A DNA stretch of 64,000 bases from the NCBI GenBank assembly GCA_021495925.1, contig JAKEKT010000019.1, positions 391,148 to 455,147 of the forward strand, written 5' to 3'. Shown here one piece after another: positions 45,041-57,120 of this stretch (positions within the stretch are counted from its first letter, which is position 1; each line of letters begins with the position of its first letter). The position numbers and the translations under genes were made by a program. Source of the stretch: Diplodia intermedia. Lineage: Eukaryota > Ascomycota > Dothideomycetes > Botryosphaeriales > Botryosphaeriaceae. Under the pieces are notes generated by a model. That model was not told the DNA's origin, ran no database searches, and worked only from the letters and a program-made list of their open reading frames with translations.

Positions 45041-46599
45041 CTATTTACCATTCACAGCCTTTGATGCCCCATTCGTGAGCGGCTCCTTACTCTTCCTCTT
45101 GACCTCTGTACCCGGCGGCATCTTCAAAGCACCCAATACCAAACCGCACACGCCAACCATGCCGGCTCCACCAACAGCGTAAGCAAACTCACGGCCTGCC
45201 CACCAGTACAAAGAGCAGAAAATCAGCGGACCCAGGGAGCGGCCAATTTGACCTGCAGGACCAAGTTAGCAAAAACGAAACTAGTACACAGCCCGCAACC
45301 GGGCGGGGAAAAAAAAAGGACAACAACTTACCCCAACTACGGTGGTTACCCAACTTGCCGCCCCTCTCGCCCTGGCTGGCCTCGAAGCTGCTCAAGCTGT
45401 TCAGGCCGGTGACGACGGTGGCGCTGGTGACGGCGAGGCAGGCGGCGGCGGCGTACAGGCCCCTCTCGGACGTGACGCGGCCGAGCAGGAAGAAGCCGAC
45501 GGCGCAGCTGAGCACGCCCGTCTGCACGACGCGCAGCGGGTGCAGCCGGCGCGTGACGGAGCCCTGCAGCACCGACGCGACGAGGCCGATGAAGCCGAGC
45601 AGGCGGCCCGACTGCTTCGAGCCGTACGCGAACAGGTCGTACGTCATGAACGGCAGCGAGAACTCCATGCCCGAGAAGAAGAGGATGAAGACGAAGTGCG
45701 TGAAGTTGAGCAGCGCGTGCGAGTTGGTGCGGGGGCGGGGAGGGGTCGCGGTTTTGCTGCTGCTGCCGGCGTTGCCGTTGGCGGTGGGCTTCGCGTCGGT
45801 TTCGGAGGCGGCGGCGGCAGCGGCGGTGGGCAGGGTCTCGGGGAGGGAGGTGTAGAGGTACACGGTCTCGGTGACGATGAGGAAGAGCGAGAAGCCGGCG
45901 GCGGTGGCGAAGGGGTTGGCGGCGACGGTGGTGATGGTCGACAGCCAGGCGCCCAGGGCGGGGCCGAAGGTGAAGGCGATGCTGAAGCAGGCGCCGACCA
46001 GGGCCATGGTGGCGCCGCGCTGGGCGTCGTCGCTGATGTCGGTCGCGATGGCCATGGCCAGCTGCACGTTGCCCTCGCTCAGCCCGCCGACGACGCGCGA
46101 CGCCAGGAAGGTGCGGAAGTCGGTCGCGGCGACCCACAGCGCGACGGACAGGATGTTGCCCGTCATCGACCACAGCAGCGCGGTGCGCCGCCCGTACTTG
46201 TCCGACAGCTTGCCGATGATGGGCGAGGCGATGGCCTGCAGGAAGGAGAAGAGCGAGCCGAGGGCGCCGCCGAGGAGGACGATGTCGTAGCGGTCGTTGA
46301 TGGGCTTCGCGAAGGCATTCTTGTAGGCGTTCAGGCCGGAGAGCACGCGGTTGAGCACCGTGTTGGACGAGGCATTGGCGATTTCGTGGTCGCGGTAGAA
46401 CTCGAGGAGCTTCGGGAACAGCGGGAGGATGAAGGTGAAGGAAATCTGCGCAGGGCAAGCTATCAGCAATTGAACGGGAGTGGGGAGGATTGGCGGGAAC
46501 AAGGGTGTGGCTTACCAGGTCCAGCAGCAGCGAGAAAAAGAGCACCTTGAGCACCTTGCGGCGGACCTCTTTGGTGACGGGTGGAGCGGGGGAAGTCAT
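45041..46599 (-). CDS. Major facilitator superfamily transporter, MFSD10/TETRAN-like
   Basis: A 12-helix membrane transporter resembling animal MFSD10 and bacterial tetracycline-resistance-type MFS proteins; substrate unknown, probably an organic anion or drug. Exons 46599-46516, 46445-45332 and 45252-45041 give 469 aa. MFS motif A is visible as GKLSDKYGRRTAL after TM2. Other blocks: ISFTFILPLFPKLLEFY, LGGLSEG-type signature VVGGLSEGNVQLAMA, ALVGACFSIAFTFGPALGAW, a central Ala/Pro/Thr-rich cytosolic loop (about 235-275), FVFILFFSGMEFSLPFMTYD, and SSFEASQGERGGKLGNHRS followed by WGQIGRSLGPLIF across the last splice. The C-terminal exon is required for TM11-12. It is divergent from the thioesterase gene with a 345-bp gap. 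Confidence 0.9.
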
Positions 46600-46944
46600 G
46601 ACGCGCCGCAGCTGGGAAAAGCTCTAACAGGGGACCAGCGCTGTGTAGAGACAGGAATTGGGAGGACAGTGGGAGAGGGTGAGCAGGCCAGCTGCGGACG
46701 CGAAGTATATACGTGTCGAGCCAGAGGTACGTATGATCGGCCAGCACCACTTGTTTCGCGTGGCGGTGATTGGGTTTCGGATTGCATGCGAGCGACGCCG
46801 GCTAGCCGCAGATCCCCGCCCGCCATCCCGAGGCGACTTGCCAGGGCTGAGCCGACGCGAGGAGGGGCTCCGCTAGTGCACCACTTATCAGCCCGCCGCG
46901 CCCTCCTCTGAGTGAGCTCAGCTCAGCTCCAGCTCTGATCAGCC
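46600..46944. promoter_or_regulatory. Divergent intergenic region, MFS transporter / thioesterase
   Basis: 345 bp between divergent start codons. It must carry both promoters. No motif is assigned. Confidence 0.4.
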
Positions 46945-47785
46945 ATGGCGAGTGCAGCTGCTGACGGCAGGGCGAAAGCCATGCGCGCCGTGCAGGCGCT
47001 GTTCGACCGGTAAGCCCGTCTCCCAGGCCCCCCCAGCCCTCTCGCCCAAACTGACGTGCGCGCACAGGTACAAGCTGATCGCTGCGCAGCGTCCCCACGG
47101 CCATGTGGTTGGTGCTACCATCCGCCAGCCTCCGCATCCGGTTCTGTGCGCGTCTGGCCCCGTGCTGACCCACGACTGCTTCCACAGGACTTTGACAGCG
47201 AGGTGATGGCGAAAATGAAGCTCGTCGATGCCGGCCCGGAAGGCTTCGTCCAGTTTGAGCTGACCATCGGCAACGAGTTCTCGAATCTCAACGATGTCAT
47301 GCACGGCGGGGCTGCCGGGGTTATTTTTGGTACCATTTCCCCGCCGTGTCGGCTCCGGGCCAGGGGTGGCTGACGGCCTGCAGACATGGCTACCACCTCC
47401 GCACTAAATCCCCTGTCCAGACCAAACTTCTGGTTGTGCGTACCGCTGTCCTCTTCCCCCTAGCCCCTGGCTGACACCTTACAGCTTCATGGGCGGCGTG
47501 ACCCGCACTCTCAACATCTCCTACCTCCGCGCCGTTCCCCTTGGTACCACTGTGCTGCTGACTTCGCGTGTCGTCCAAGCCGGGAAGACCATGGCCATGA
47601 TTAAGGGCGAGATGTCCTCGTTGGACGGCAAGGTCGTTTACGCTACCGCCGAGCACCACAAAGTCAACGTTGCTTTGAACGATAAGCACGCCAAGTTCAG
47701 GGTGCCCTGGGACGACGAAATCGAGGCTGAGGTCAAGAGGGAAGAGGAATTAAAGAGAAAGGGCAGCAAGCAGGCAAAGCTTTGA
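46945..47785 (+). CDS. Hotdog-fold thioesterase (PaaI/ACOT13 type)
   Basis: An acyl-CoA thioesterase of the 4HBT superfamily, probably mitochondrial or cytosolic by analogy with ACOT13. Five exons: 46945-47009, 47068-47107, 47188-47329, 47384-47435 and 47485-47785, giving 199 aa. The hotdog signature is LNDVMHGGAAGVIFDMATTS, with the helix HGGAAG preceded by Asn as in active enzymes. Strands GGVTRTLNISYLRAVPLG, LLTSRVVQAGKTMAMIKGEM and YATAEHHKVNV follow. The exon 2 donor is GTTGGT, a less common form, so that junction (47107) is the least certain. The C-terminus is a charged tail, EVKREEELKRKG. Confidence 0.87.
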
Positions 47786-48178
47786 ATCCGAATTACGAAC
47801 GTTTCAGGAAACGGATGCACTCCGCCAGATGCCAGACGACTTACAGCTTTCCATTACTACCAACGAGATGAGGCGACCTCCAAGCTCCCTTGCGTCGTAT
47901 CTCAACGTGTGGTTCTTGCTTCGAAGAGCCTGTATCACTTCCTCAACTCCCCACAGTATCTGCCGAATAAATCCCGGCCTTCGATATTGATGCGTGCAGG
48001 TTATGCAGCTGTTGAGAGCAGGCTGCAGATGATATGACATGCTTATTGGTGCAGCAAATCCGCCCCCACCCTCACAGCCGCGTGACTTCGCTTACAGACA
48101 ATGGCGTATGTAAGTTCTAGACTTCATATTAACCGCTCGAATCCCCAGTTTGTCAAGACCTGATGAGACGTATCGACT
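47786..48178. other. Intergenic, boundary between housekeeping and accessory parts
   Basis: 393 bp, tandem orientation. No gene seen. From here onward HET, DUF3433 and relic genes dominate. Confidence 0.35.
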
Positions 48179-50149
48179 ATGGATTTCTTCCGTTACCGTC
48201 CGCTGGAACCAGGTGAAATTCGCCTTCTACAATTACCGCATTGCCGCTCGTTATCCGAACATTTGGAGTGCAGACTGCTCCACACGAAGCTCGATCGATC
48301 CACTGTCCGGAACGTCTATCCCACTTACGAAGCTATCTCGTATGTTTGGGGCGGGGAGCGTTGCAAACTGGTCATTTGCAATGGCATGAGCCTGTTTGTA
48401 TCCTCGAACCTGGACGAAGCACTCCGATATATCCGCAAGCGCCGGCTTCGCTCCTCATCTCCCCATCACACCATATGGGTAGATGCTGTTTGCATCAATC
48501 AGGACGACAACATCGAGAGAGGCCATCAGGTCCAACAGATGAAAGAGATCTACAACTCTGCCGAACACGTGTTGATGTGGTTGGGCGGTCCCCTTGTCGA
48601 ATTGTGTGCATACCAATTTCTGAAAACAAAAGAGGACCAGCCGCATCTTGGCAGCGCGTTGGCAGACTACAGTATGGGTATGTGGGAAATAGAAAAGGAT
48701 CCTAACTGGTTCCGCACCAAAATCACCCGCGAGGATCGACCGGAGAAAGTGCTCGAGTTCGTTGACATCTTCGATCAACCATGGTTCCACCGGATCTGGG
48801 TTATCCAAGAAGTCGTTATGGCACGGAAGGTCAAGGTACTCTGTGGGAGCACGACATTGACGTGGGAAAACTTGCTCGAGGCAGCAGAACTTGTGGATAC
48901 GTATCTACGCATTTCCGATGACAGGTGGAATACGCGAGTTTCATGCAAATTTCTCTTGCGTCTTGAGATCATGCGAAAGAGACTGGAAGTGACTAAGAGC
49001 CCTGTGGCCCCTCGATCCTCATTAGCAAACGCGCCGCAGGATCTATTCGAACTTGTCCTAGGAAACAGCACGCAACAGGCGACGGACCCGAGGGACAAAA
49101 TCTACGCACTGTTGGGGATTGCAATGGAATTGGACTCGGACTCGTTGGCTGTACGCATCGAGCCCGACTATTCTCTCCCTCCAGAAATCGTCTTTCTCAA
49201 CTTTTCCAAGATGATATTGGACGGAAACCGGCCGTTTCGCCTTTTTAAAGCCATTGATTGGAGGGTGAAGAAGAATTTGCATCTTCCTTCCTGGTGCCCG
49301 GATTGGAGTATCACAAGCGTCCCACAGGCTTTTTCGGACCTCTGCATGTCAGAGTATTGTCTTGATCCGCAGTACGGAGCCATCATTCACAAACGAGCGG
49401 ACTTGCACATTTTGAACATTACTGGTAAACATTTTGACGTCGTCTCGGCAGTTTCACAGACACTCAGGCCCGAAGAAGTGTCCTCTAATACGACGGTGTC
49501 GAGCGCTATTCAGGAATGGCTCTCGCTCGCTCAGCAGGACAGAGCTGAGGTACTATTACTCAAGGAGACCTATCGGGCTCAACTCGATGGAAAAATATCC
49601 GCTGGCCAGTTCCAAACTATGGTATCTCTAGCCACCGAAGCCCGGAACGCAATACCCTACGAAGCCTTTGCGGCCAACCATCAGATTCCATTCTACCGGG
49701 AGCTCAGAGATAGCGCGGGGCTTCCGGGCTTCTGGAATTTGGATCGGTTCAATCAGGTGGGTCGGTTGGCGTATGATGCGAGGAGCAGATCCGACTCAGA
49801 AATGGCATTTTGGAACACGCTTCTTGCACATCCCATACAGTCTCTCCAATCTCCTCCTTGGCACCTTTTTTATCCTCCAGGGAACCGCAGATTCAAAGAA
49901 GTTTGCGTGGGCAGAAAATTCATCGTCACGAAGGAAGGCCACTACGGCATTGCACCGCCGAACACACGAGCTGGAGATTATATCGTGCTTTTCCCGGGCT
50001 CGCCCCTTCCGTTCGTCGTTGGATCTCAGAATTTGCCAGGGGATGGTATAGAGAATATTTTGAGAGGTGAAGTCTTTGTTCAGAATGTACATCTCGACGC
50101 GATTATGAAGAGCGAAGAGATACAGCTCGAAAATTTCCTACTTCACTGA
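48179..50149 (+). CDS. HET-domain protein (heterokaryon incompatibility)
   Basis: HET domains (distantly TIR-like) trigger programmed cell death after fusion of unlike individuals; most copies have untested roles. A single-exon frame of 656 aa. The HET domain occupies about residues 50-210: YEAISYVWGG, NGMSLFVSSNLDEALRYIR, TIWVDAVCINQDDNIERGHQ, QMKEIYNSAEHVLMWLG, and the later block FHRIWVIQEVVMARKVKVLC. NSTQQATDPRDKIYALLGIA (about 295-315) is the conserved post-HET motif. The C-terminal part (about 550-650) carries the usual LRRGEVFVQNVHL-like end, here GDYIVLFPG and ILRGEVFVQNVHLD. No NACHT, WD or ankyrin partner domain is visible. Its downstream neighbour is the DUF3433 membrane protein, same strand, 704 bp away. 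Confidence 0.92.
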   Translation: MDFFRYRPLEPGEIRLLQLPHCRSLSEHLECRLLHTKLDRSTVRNVYPTYEAISYVWGGERCKLVICNGMSLFVSSNLDEALRYIRKRRLRSSSPHHTIWVDAVCINQDDNIERGHQVQQMKEIYNSAEHVLMWLGGPLVELCAYQFLKTKEDQPHLGSALADYSMGMWEIEKDPNWFRTKITREDRPEKVLEFVDIFDQPWFHRIWVIQEVVMARKVKVLCGSTTLTWENLLEAAELVDTYLRISDDRWNTRVSCKFLLRLEIMRKRLEVTKSPVAPRSSLANAPQDLFELVLGNSTQQATDPRDKIYALLGIAMELDSDSLAVRIEPDYSLPPEIVFLNFSKMILDGNRPFRLFKAIDWRVKKNLHLPSWCPDWSITSVPQAFSDLCMSEYCLDPQYGAIIHKRADLHILNITGKHFDVVSAVSQTLRPEEVSSNTTVSSAIQEWLSLAQQDRAEVLLLKETYRAQLDGKISAGQFQTMVSLATEARNAIPYEAFAANHQIPFYRELRDSAGLPGFWNLDRFNQVGRLAYDARSRSDSEMAFWNTLLAHPIQSLQSPPWHLFYPPGNRRFKEVCVGRKFIVTKEGHYGIAPPNTRAGDYIVLFPGSPLPFVVGSQNLPGDGIENILRGEVFVQNVHLDAIMKSEEIQLENFLLH

Positions 50150-50853
50150 AGGCAAATTTCGTGGTTTGTTCACGTTAGATCCTCGACCGCTAAAGACACC
50201 TACAACCGCTAAGAAGTGTGTTTGCATATACCGAAGGCGGTAACGTTATATTTGCATTGGTTCGGCCATGGAATCATCGGCCGGGATCGGCAAAGTCCAC
50301 ACCCTCAAGAGTCTGGCAGCTACGATTATACCTTGGAAGTACAAAAAAAGAAATGCATAGTTTGCAGTTTTGTGGTTGATGGCGATCAACTTTGATACTT
50401 GCATGTGTGAAGTGCAATACCTTGTGGTGTATAGAAGCGTTCTTGAAGAAGGAAAGTAGTTCTCAACTCACCGCAAATCAACCTCGGCAGGGCATGCTTT
50501 CTTTAAAGGCTAACGTGGGGGCAGAGTTTCTACGACACGTGCACGGCTGCACACATATCTTTAGACACCTATTAGCGCACATGCTACTCTGTGCGAGTCG
50601 AAAAGACACAAGCTCATTGGCTAGGCTGGCTCTAGCTTGAGCGTTCAAACCCGCGGCTGCGAAATAGTCCGCACTAAGGAAACCGGTGGCTGCGGTAGGA
50701 AATCTCAAACACCGCCACATCTGTTGGTTGCACAGCAGGCTAAAAATAAAGCTTACATTTCTCAGCGGATTGCTTGATGCCACCTTTCCCGCCCACGTTG
50801 CCTTTGCCAAAATCATCAACTCCTGAGCGCGCGTAGACCGGTTCCACCCGCTT
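50150..50853. other. Intergenic, HET gene to DUF3433 gene
   Basis: 704 bp, moderately AT-rich. I see no supported gene. It should contain the DUF3433 promoter. Confidence 0.35.
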
Positions 50854-53800
50854 ATGCATCCCAACCGCGCGGAAATGAACGATGACCCGGTGTATCGCGA
50901 CGCCGGCGATTACCGGATTCCGCTTCTAAATTATCCCTACTCAGGCGAGGAAGCTGCCACCGGCGACCTTGGCTACAGGAACGATGCACCATACGAATCA
51001 CATAACCTCCACGATGGGCTCCGTCCATCTGCTGTTCCAAACCCCGAGGCGACAAGCGCGAGTACGCTCCTTTCCACCCGTGGCCCAGCCGAAAAGGTTG
51101 ATGGTCGCGTGGCGGCCGAAGAAAATACACTTGCAAGTATGTTGATGAGCCTCGAACCAAATTCATGCGAGCAAAATAGCTAATCCACGCTTTTCGCAAG
51201 ATACAAAAGGTAGAAACTCACCACCATCAAAGTGGCTTCCATACACTCTGCGGCCATGGTTTCTCGCAATGCTCACTGGCACCATCCTAATTCTATTCTT
51301 TGTGGTTCTCCTCCTCCTCTGGACCTCCGGTAAAAACAACGGTTTGGGAAACGACGACGGGTCTTCCGGGATCCTTTTCGGATGGAGATTTACGCCCTCG
51401 CTTGTTGCCGTTCTCTACGTCCAGTTGACGACTATGCTTCTTGAGGACGTTAAAAGGACCGAACCGTTTGCCAGATTGGCTCGACCAGGTGGCTCTCTGG
51501 CCAAGGAATCCATACTCCAGGCACCAATGGCTTGGTGGAGTGCTCTGGCCGATGGCTTCTCCAAGAATGCCAACGGTCATAGGAGCTGGATTCTTGTGTC
51601 CTCTGCGTTTCTCAGTATTATCGGGTCTTTGGCCATATCGCCTCTATCTTCCTCTCTGCTGGAGCCAAGAGATGTACAGCTCATCAAGGCAGCCCCGTTC
51701 TCTCGCATGACTTTCAACCAGGATTCACCACTCTCCCTTCATGCAAGCAGAGAAACCTACTTGCGTACGATTGGGCATGTTCTACAGGATGTCTCGACTT
51801 CAGCATGGATATCAGATAACTACACAATACTTCCTTTCTGGCCTTCCGACGCTACGGCAGGAAGCGCACCCCTCGGACCACTACTGTCCTCGTCTCCGCA
51901 GACTTGGCAGGCCGAAACCCAAGTTTTCAATACCGAACTGGAGTGTGAGCCAATGTCTGTACTCCATAGGTCGATTGAGAACGTCAGTTACACCGACTAC
52001 AACATTTTCAATGAGCCCCTGGATGAATCCGGGATGATGGCCTCTATCAAGCTCGGATCAGATGATGGATGCATCTATGGCCTGATGATATCTGACGAGG
52101 TGGCCCTTTTGGAAAGTGGAGGCGCCTCATGGTCCGGCATCTCAAAATTCCTTACGCCACCATGGCCCAGAACAGCATTGTATTCTTTGACGATAGACGA
52201 TACCATCCCTGGTACGATCTACATGAATCATTCCGAGGAGTGCCAGGACCGAGAACTGATTCTGCTAAGCACCCCCTGGCTTGCGCCTTCAGAGGAGAGC
52301 TATTCACCGAACTGGAATTTCTCCTCCGACTTCCGTGCAGCTGGGCAGGTGTGCACCAGCAAATACTACATGGCCAACATTACAGTTCTTGCACATCTAT
52401 CAGACACATCTTCTGAGTTGACTTTCGACGTAAACGAATACCGGAGTAAGCGGATACCCGTACCGGAGAGCTTCTTCAACGTCACCTTGTTGCAAAACGT
52501 GACCTTGAACGACAACTGGACGTCTTACATCTACCCTCTTTCAACCAGATCTCGTCCAGCTGTTGGCGGACTCTCTGCCCTGCTTGGAGCTCTTCACAAT
52601 TTTGACATGGGAGCAATGCTCGATGATAATGCATTGGTGGCTCAGGCAACGAAGATAAAACAGAGGTTCTTTGGAGAACTCCTGCAATCATCCCTTTCCC
52701 GACAAGGTGCCTCAAACACCGAACCCATCGAAGGCCGCACCACCGTAGTCAAGCGACGTGTTGTGGTAATCACGGATATTGCTATCGCCATTTTAGCACT
52801 TTTGATGGTTTCGTTTGTCCTTTCCTTGATTGCCTGGAGTATTTCGAGACTTCGGATGAGACCTCTTAATCTGAGCCAGGATCCTGCAACAGTGACTTGC
52901 CTCACGGGTTTGCTCGCGCGGGACTACCGAACCCAAAGGACTCTAAGGGCACTCAGTCAAGTGAATAAGACTGAGTTGTATGAGAAGGTCAAAGACAGGC
53001 ATTATTTCACCACTGTGGACGAGCTTCACGAGTTGAGTGCAGCAGACGTTCCTTACAACGACGACTTTGGTAAGTTACGGAAACAGCCCCCATATGCTTC
53101 TCTGACAGTGACTGTACAGTAAACTCGGATAAGCCCCACTCATCGGCCCAGGACTGGAGACCTATGGTCATTCGGTTGCGTGTATTCGTCGCACTCGTAC
53201 TGCTGCTTGTACTTGTTGCAGCTGCGATCATCGTGCTCAAAACATTCGCAGATCGTTCCTTGCTGTATCAGTCAGCGTTCGTTCAACAAGCAAATTTCCT
53301 TAACGCGAGGGTGTCCGCCGGTTCATGGATTGCTGTGACTTCGACGTTTATTGCCGTCGTGATTGGCCTGTGGTGGGGGGCAATGGATGCAACTTTCCGC
53401 CGCCTACAACCCTTTTTATCCATGGCTGAACAGCCAGCAACCCTCTCTCGTGGCGCCAGTTTAACTTACCAGTCGTCATATTGGGTGTGGGCAGCGCTGA
53501 AAGCGGCTTCCAACAGTCACTGGCTCTTGTTCGTAGTGACTGTTGGAACCTCATTAACTCCGATACGTAAGCAAGACTCCAGAAACTCGGATGAATACGT
53601 CAACTTAACCATCTCCGTAGTAACGATGTCCATGTCAGCACTCTTTGAAAGCGAACAAGGTAGCATATCTCAGAACCACACAGTAGCACGGAGCCTGGAG
53701 CTACGTCAGATCCCATTTCTGTATACTACAACAGCCGGTCCATCAATCCACGCAGGCCCATCCCACCAGGCTCAAGTGCTTGAAAACCTCTTTGGGAACC

Positions 53801-55434
53801 TCACGACAAACTGGCTATACAGTGCTACAATCCAGTTAGCATTGAATGGATCGCAGCCGGCCTGGAGCCTTGATGGCTGGAGTTTTGTTCCCATCGACAT
53901 GGACGGCATATTGGACTCGGACACGGTCCGAGGAAGAGATGAGTTGGCAGGGAAAGGGCTATTCCCCATGGCTACCAACGTCACGGTATCGACGCCTGGT
54001 ATCAGAGGCCGCATTGAATGCACACCTTACGACAATCTGGACAACTTCACGGCATGGCTTACAGAGTGGGATCTGACAAACTCGACAGTCTGGAATGTGA
54101 GCTCCAACCCGAAGGATGCAGATACGGGATATGAGCTTCGCAACGGCCAGACTTCATCTCTATTCGCGAACAATTTCTTCGATACGTCGTTCCTGGGGAA
54201 TCCCTCTCGACCAACATGCTGCGCCAACGACTCGGCAAGCGGATCAGCACAAGCTCCTGCTGCCATTGGATACTGGTCTCCCTTCGACGCCAAAGACTTT
54301 CCATTCCCGTCAAGCATATGGCCTCGAAACTTCACAACGAAATGGATCTACGGCAATCTGAGAGACGGATACAACATGTCAACCAAGTACCGCGGTCCCG
54401 GTTCCGTCACCGATTCTCCGACGCACATGCTCTACACGGAAAGACCATCGATACAGGCTCTCCACTGCGCCCCCATCATCGAGTCCGCCACGGCCGAAGT
54501 CACAGTCGACCAAAGCAACGGCAAAGTCCAGTCCTTCACCATCCTGGACGAGCCGACCGCCATCGACGCCCCGTGGACCGACGGGCTCCTGCGCCACGAA
54601 GCCGCCGCCGCCAACCGAACCTCCGACGGCGACCCCGTCTCGTACAACGTGACCGCAAGCTACGGCGTCCTCTTCCTCACCGCCCTCCTCGGCGCCTCGG
54701 ACCTCGCCAACATCGGCGGCGCCCCCGACACCGCCGGCTACGCGGACGAGAACACGCTCGACGCCACCTTCAACATGCGCGACCGCGCCGCCGGCCTCGA
54801 CGCGGATTTCATGTCGTACGCCATGCACCGGCTGGCGGGCGGTCGCGGCGACGATGCGCGCACCGCCCTGCTCGACGCCGACGCCATGCGCGCCCTCGCC
54901 GACGCGACGTTTGCAACGTTCTTCCAGCACTACGTCAGCAGCAACGTCTCGCTCGCCGCGGGCGGCGGGTGGGCGTATCAGCGCGTCGGCGCGCGGTTGC
55001 CGGCGGACTTGACGGGGGTGTATAATGAGAGCAGTGGGGAGACGAGCCCGAATCGGGCGTTGGACTCGACGACGACGACGACGACGAACCGGACAGCGGC
55101 GGCGGTGGTGGTGGAGACGCCGCTGTTGCTGCTGCGGATGAACGGGGTTGCGGTGTGGTTGAGCGTTGCGATTGTCGTGTGGCTGGCGGGGAGTGCGGTG
55201 GTTGTTGCGGCCGCGATGCAGCGGGTGTGCTTGAAGCTGTTGCTGAGGGATGTTGATTGCGTCGCTGATGTGCTGGCGCTGGTTTGTGGGAGTGGGCGGT
55301 TGCTGCGGTTGGTGAGGGATCAGGGTGTAGAGGGTCTGCGGACGAACGGGCCGGATGTTGTGACCAAGTTGGGGTATTTTGAAGGCAGTGACGGGGAGCA
55401 AAGGTGGGGCGTGGAGGTGGTGGATACCCGGTAA
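50854..55434 (+). CDS. DUF3433 multi-pass membrane protein, two repeat halves
   Basis: A very large fungal membrane protein carrying two DUF3433 units; function unknown. Exons 50854-51136, 51201-53069, 53120-53566 and 53621-55434 give about 1470 aa. The 54-nt intron at 53567-53620 (GTAAGC to CCGTAG) is divisible by three and has no stop, so the frame also reads through it; splicing restores TSLTPILTMSMSALFE, typical of the family, so I treat it as an intron. Each half has an N-terminal helix (LTGTILILFFVVLLLLW; LRVFVALVLLLVLVAAAIIV), a re-entrant pair with P-F-x-x-L/M motifs (RTEPFARLARPGG; LQPFLSMAEQPA), a long Asn-glycosylation-rich outer loop, and a helix before the C-terminal cytosolic part. 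The second half ends with DVDCVADVLALVCGSGRLL. The GC content rises toward the 3' end. Confidence 0.87.
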
Positions 55435-55739
55435 CGTATCGAGGTGTTGTGAGGGTAGTTTTGAGAAGGGAGTTGCCGTCTCTCTTTAATTCAGTTTATA
55501 GTTCTTCCAGACCTCTTACTTAGCTTGGATTGAGAAGGTTGTGCCATACTGCAACAGTTGTATGTAAGTCCGGCATGGGTGGCATGCGCCCCACCATAAG
55601 AGGGTAAGAACTTTAAGGAATCAGCAGAGGCCTGTTCCGTGCCAGCCCCCAAAATCAGCCACGCTCGCAGTTTTGACCTATCACCCCATTCGTAGCCCAT
55701 GCTGTTCTTCGGGCGAGCCGTCGAACGAGGAATAGCCGT
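55435..55739. other. Intergenic, DUF3433 to HET remnant
   Basis: About 305 bp with no supported feature. Confidence 0.3.
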
Positions 55740-57120
55740 GCCCTTCTTCGCTTCCACCCGAGGAGGACGTCGAGCCGGAGCTTCCAAGACGCGTCCTCGA
55801 CGTGGGGGAAACACCAACTCCATCGACTGTTCGGTCGGTTGAAGCTAACGGCCTGCACGGACACTACGTTGCCCTCAGTCACTGCTGGGGTCCTCCCGAC
55901 AAACACCCCTTGCGCACAACGACGGCAACCCTCGACAAACATCTCAAAGGCATCGAATTCGAGCAGCTCCCCAAGACCTTCCAAGATGCCGCCATCGTCA
56001 CAAGAGCCCTTGGCCTGAAATACCCGTGGATCGACTCCCTCTGCATCCTGCAGGACAACGAGGATGAATGGCGGGAAGAGGTCGGCAAGACGGGCTCCCT
56101 GTACCAACTGGCCACTCTGACCGTCGCGGCATCCGGCGCACACGACTCCACCTCAGGCTGTGACAAGTCGAAAAACTGGCGTCTTCCATCCATCCGAACA
56201 CCCCACTACAATCACGCAGAAGACGAGGCGCCATCGGGGTACATCAACGCAAAGCAGCACCTCAGAAGCTCTCCGGCAAAAGGCCCCTTGCACAAGCGGG
56301 CCCGGGCGGTCCTGGAACGGCACAGCTCCCGTCGGACGGTCCACCTCACCGGCGAGGGGCCGAGCCGGCAGTGCAACGAGACCTCGGTTTCCGACACCGG
56401 CCCCGAAAGCCTCGGGGCGGGACGGCAGGCGTGGGCTCGGTTCCTGCAGGATTACAACCGTGCGCCGAGCTCACGTACGAGTCGGACCGGCTCGTCGCGC
56501 TGCAGGGCGTGGCGGATGCGGAGCGGAGGCGCTCGGGTCGATGTTGCGCCGGGACGTGGACGGCGGATCTCCCCGGTGCCCCCTGGTTTGGATGAAGAGA
56601 TCGGCCGCGCCTGAAGGCGAGAGCCGCGCTGAGGCGCCGTCCTGGAGCTGGGCTTCCGGGAAGGGCCCGATGTACTTCTGGACAACGGGAACTTGCTGTG
56701 TCGGACGTTTGATTGCGCCGGACCAGATCGACGGCGATGGCCGCGGTACGGTGGAGGTCCGGGAAGCCAAGATCGGGAGACTCGTGGTGTCAGGCAACAA
56801 TGTGGACGATTATTGTGTCAGGCATCGAGATTTCGGAGACTTCATACGTGAGATTCAGCGAGATCGAGAGGCTCCTCTGCATTACATTCATGACGCAGAG
56901 GGAGAGGGTGATGATGCTATCGGTGTAGCTGCTCTGGACTGTGAGGTTGGCTCGAGTATCTTTGGCTTGGCTGTGATGGGCTATAGTACCATACGCATTC
57001 CCGGAAAATCCACGGACGTGGAAAAGTCAGCTTGCAACTGTAGCAAGGTATGTTTACGAAATAATCTTTACTCATACAGTAGAAAACTGACAACTATCAG
57101 GAGGAACCGCCGCTTAAGTG
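55740..57120 (+). pseudogene. HET-domain pseudogene (5'-truncated, frameshifted)
   Basis: The HET core is intact in one frame from about 55772 to 56160: LPRRVLDVG, GHYVALSHCWG, LPKTFQDAAIVTRALGLKYP, WIDSLCILQDNEDEW and LYQLATLTVAASGAHDSTSG. After that the expected HET order continues but hops frames. PLHKRA...SRRTVHLT and CNETSVSDTG stay in frame 2, AELTYESDRLVALQGVADA is in frame 1 (about 56465-56521), and PSWSWAS (about 56640) is in frame 3. Upstream there is an in-frame stop (TAG near 55733) and no ATG in this frame before the HET core. No intron pattern repairs all of these breaks. The base composition is not AT-skewed, so small indels, not RIP, look responsible. Confidence 0.8.

Noticed and set aside
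45342..46550. 402-codon frame antisense to the MFS transporter
   Set aside because: Extreme Gly/Ala/Glu/Arg composition and no domain; the opposite strand encodes a complete transporter.
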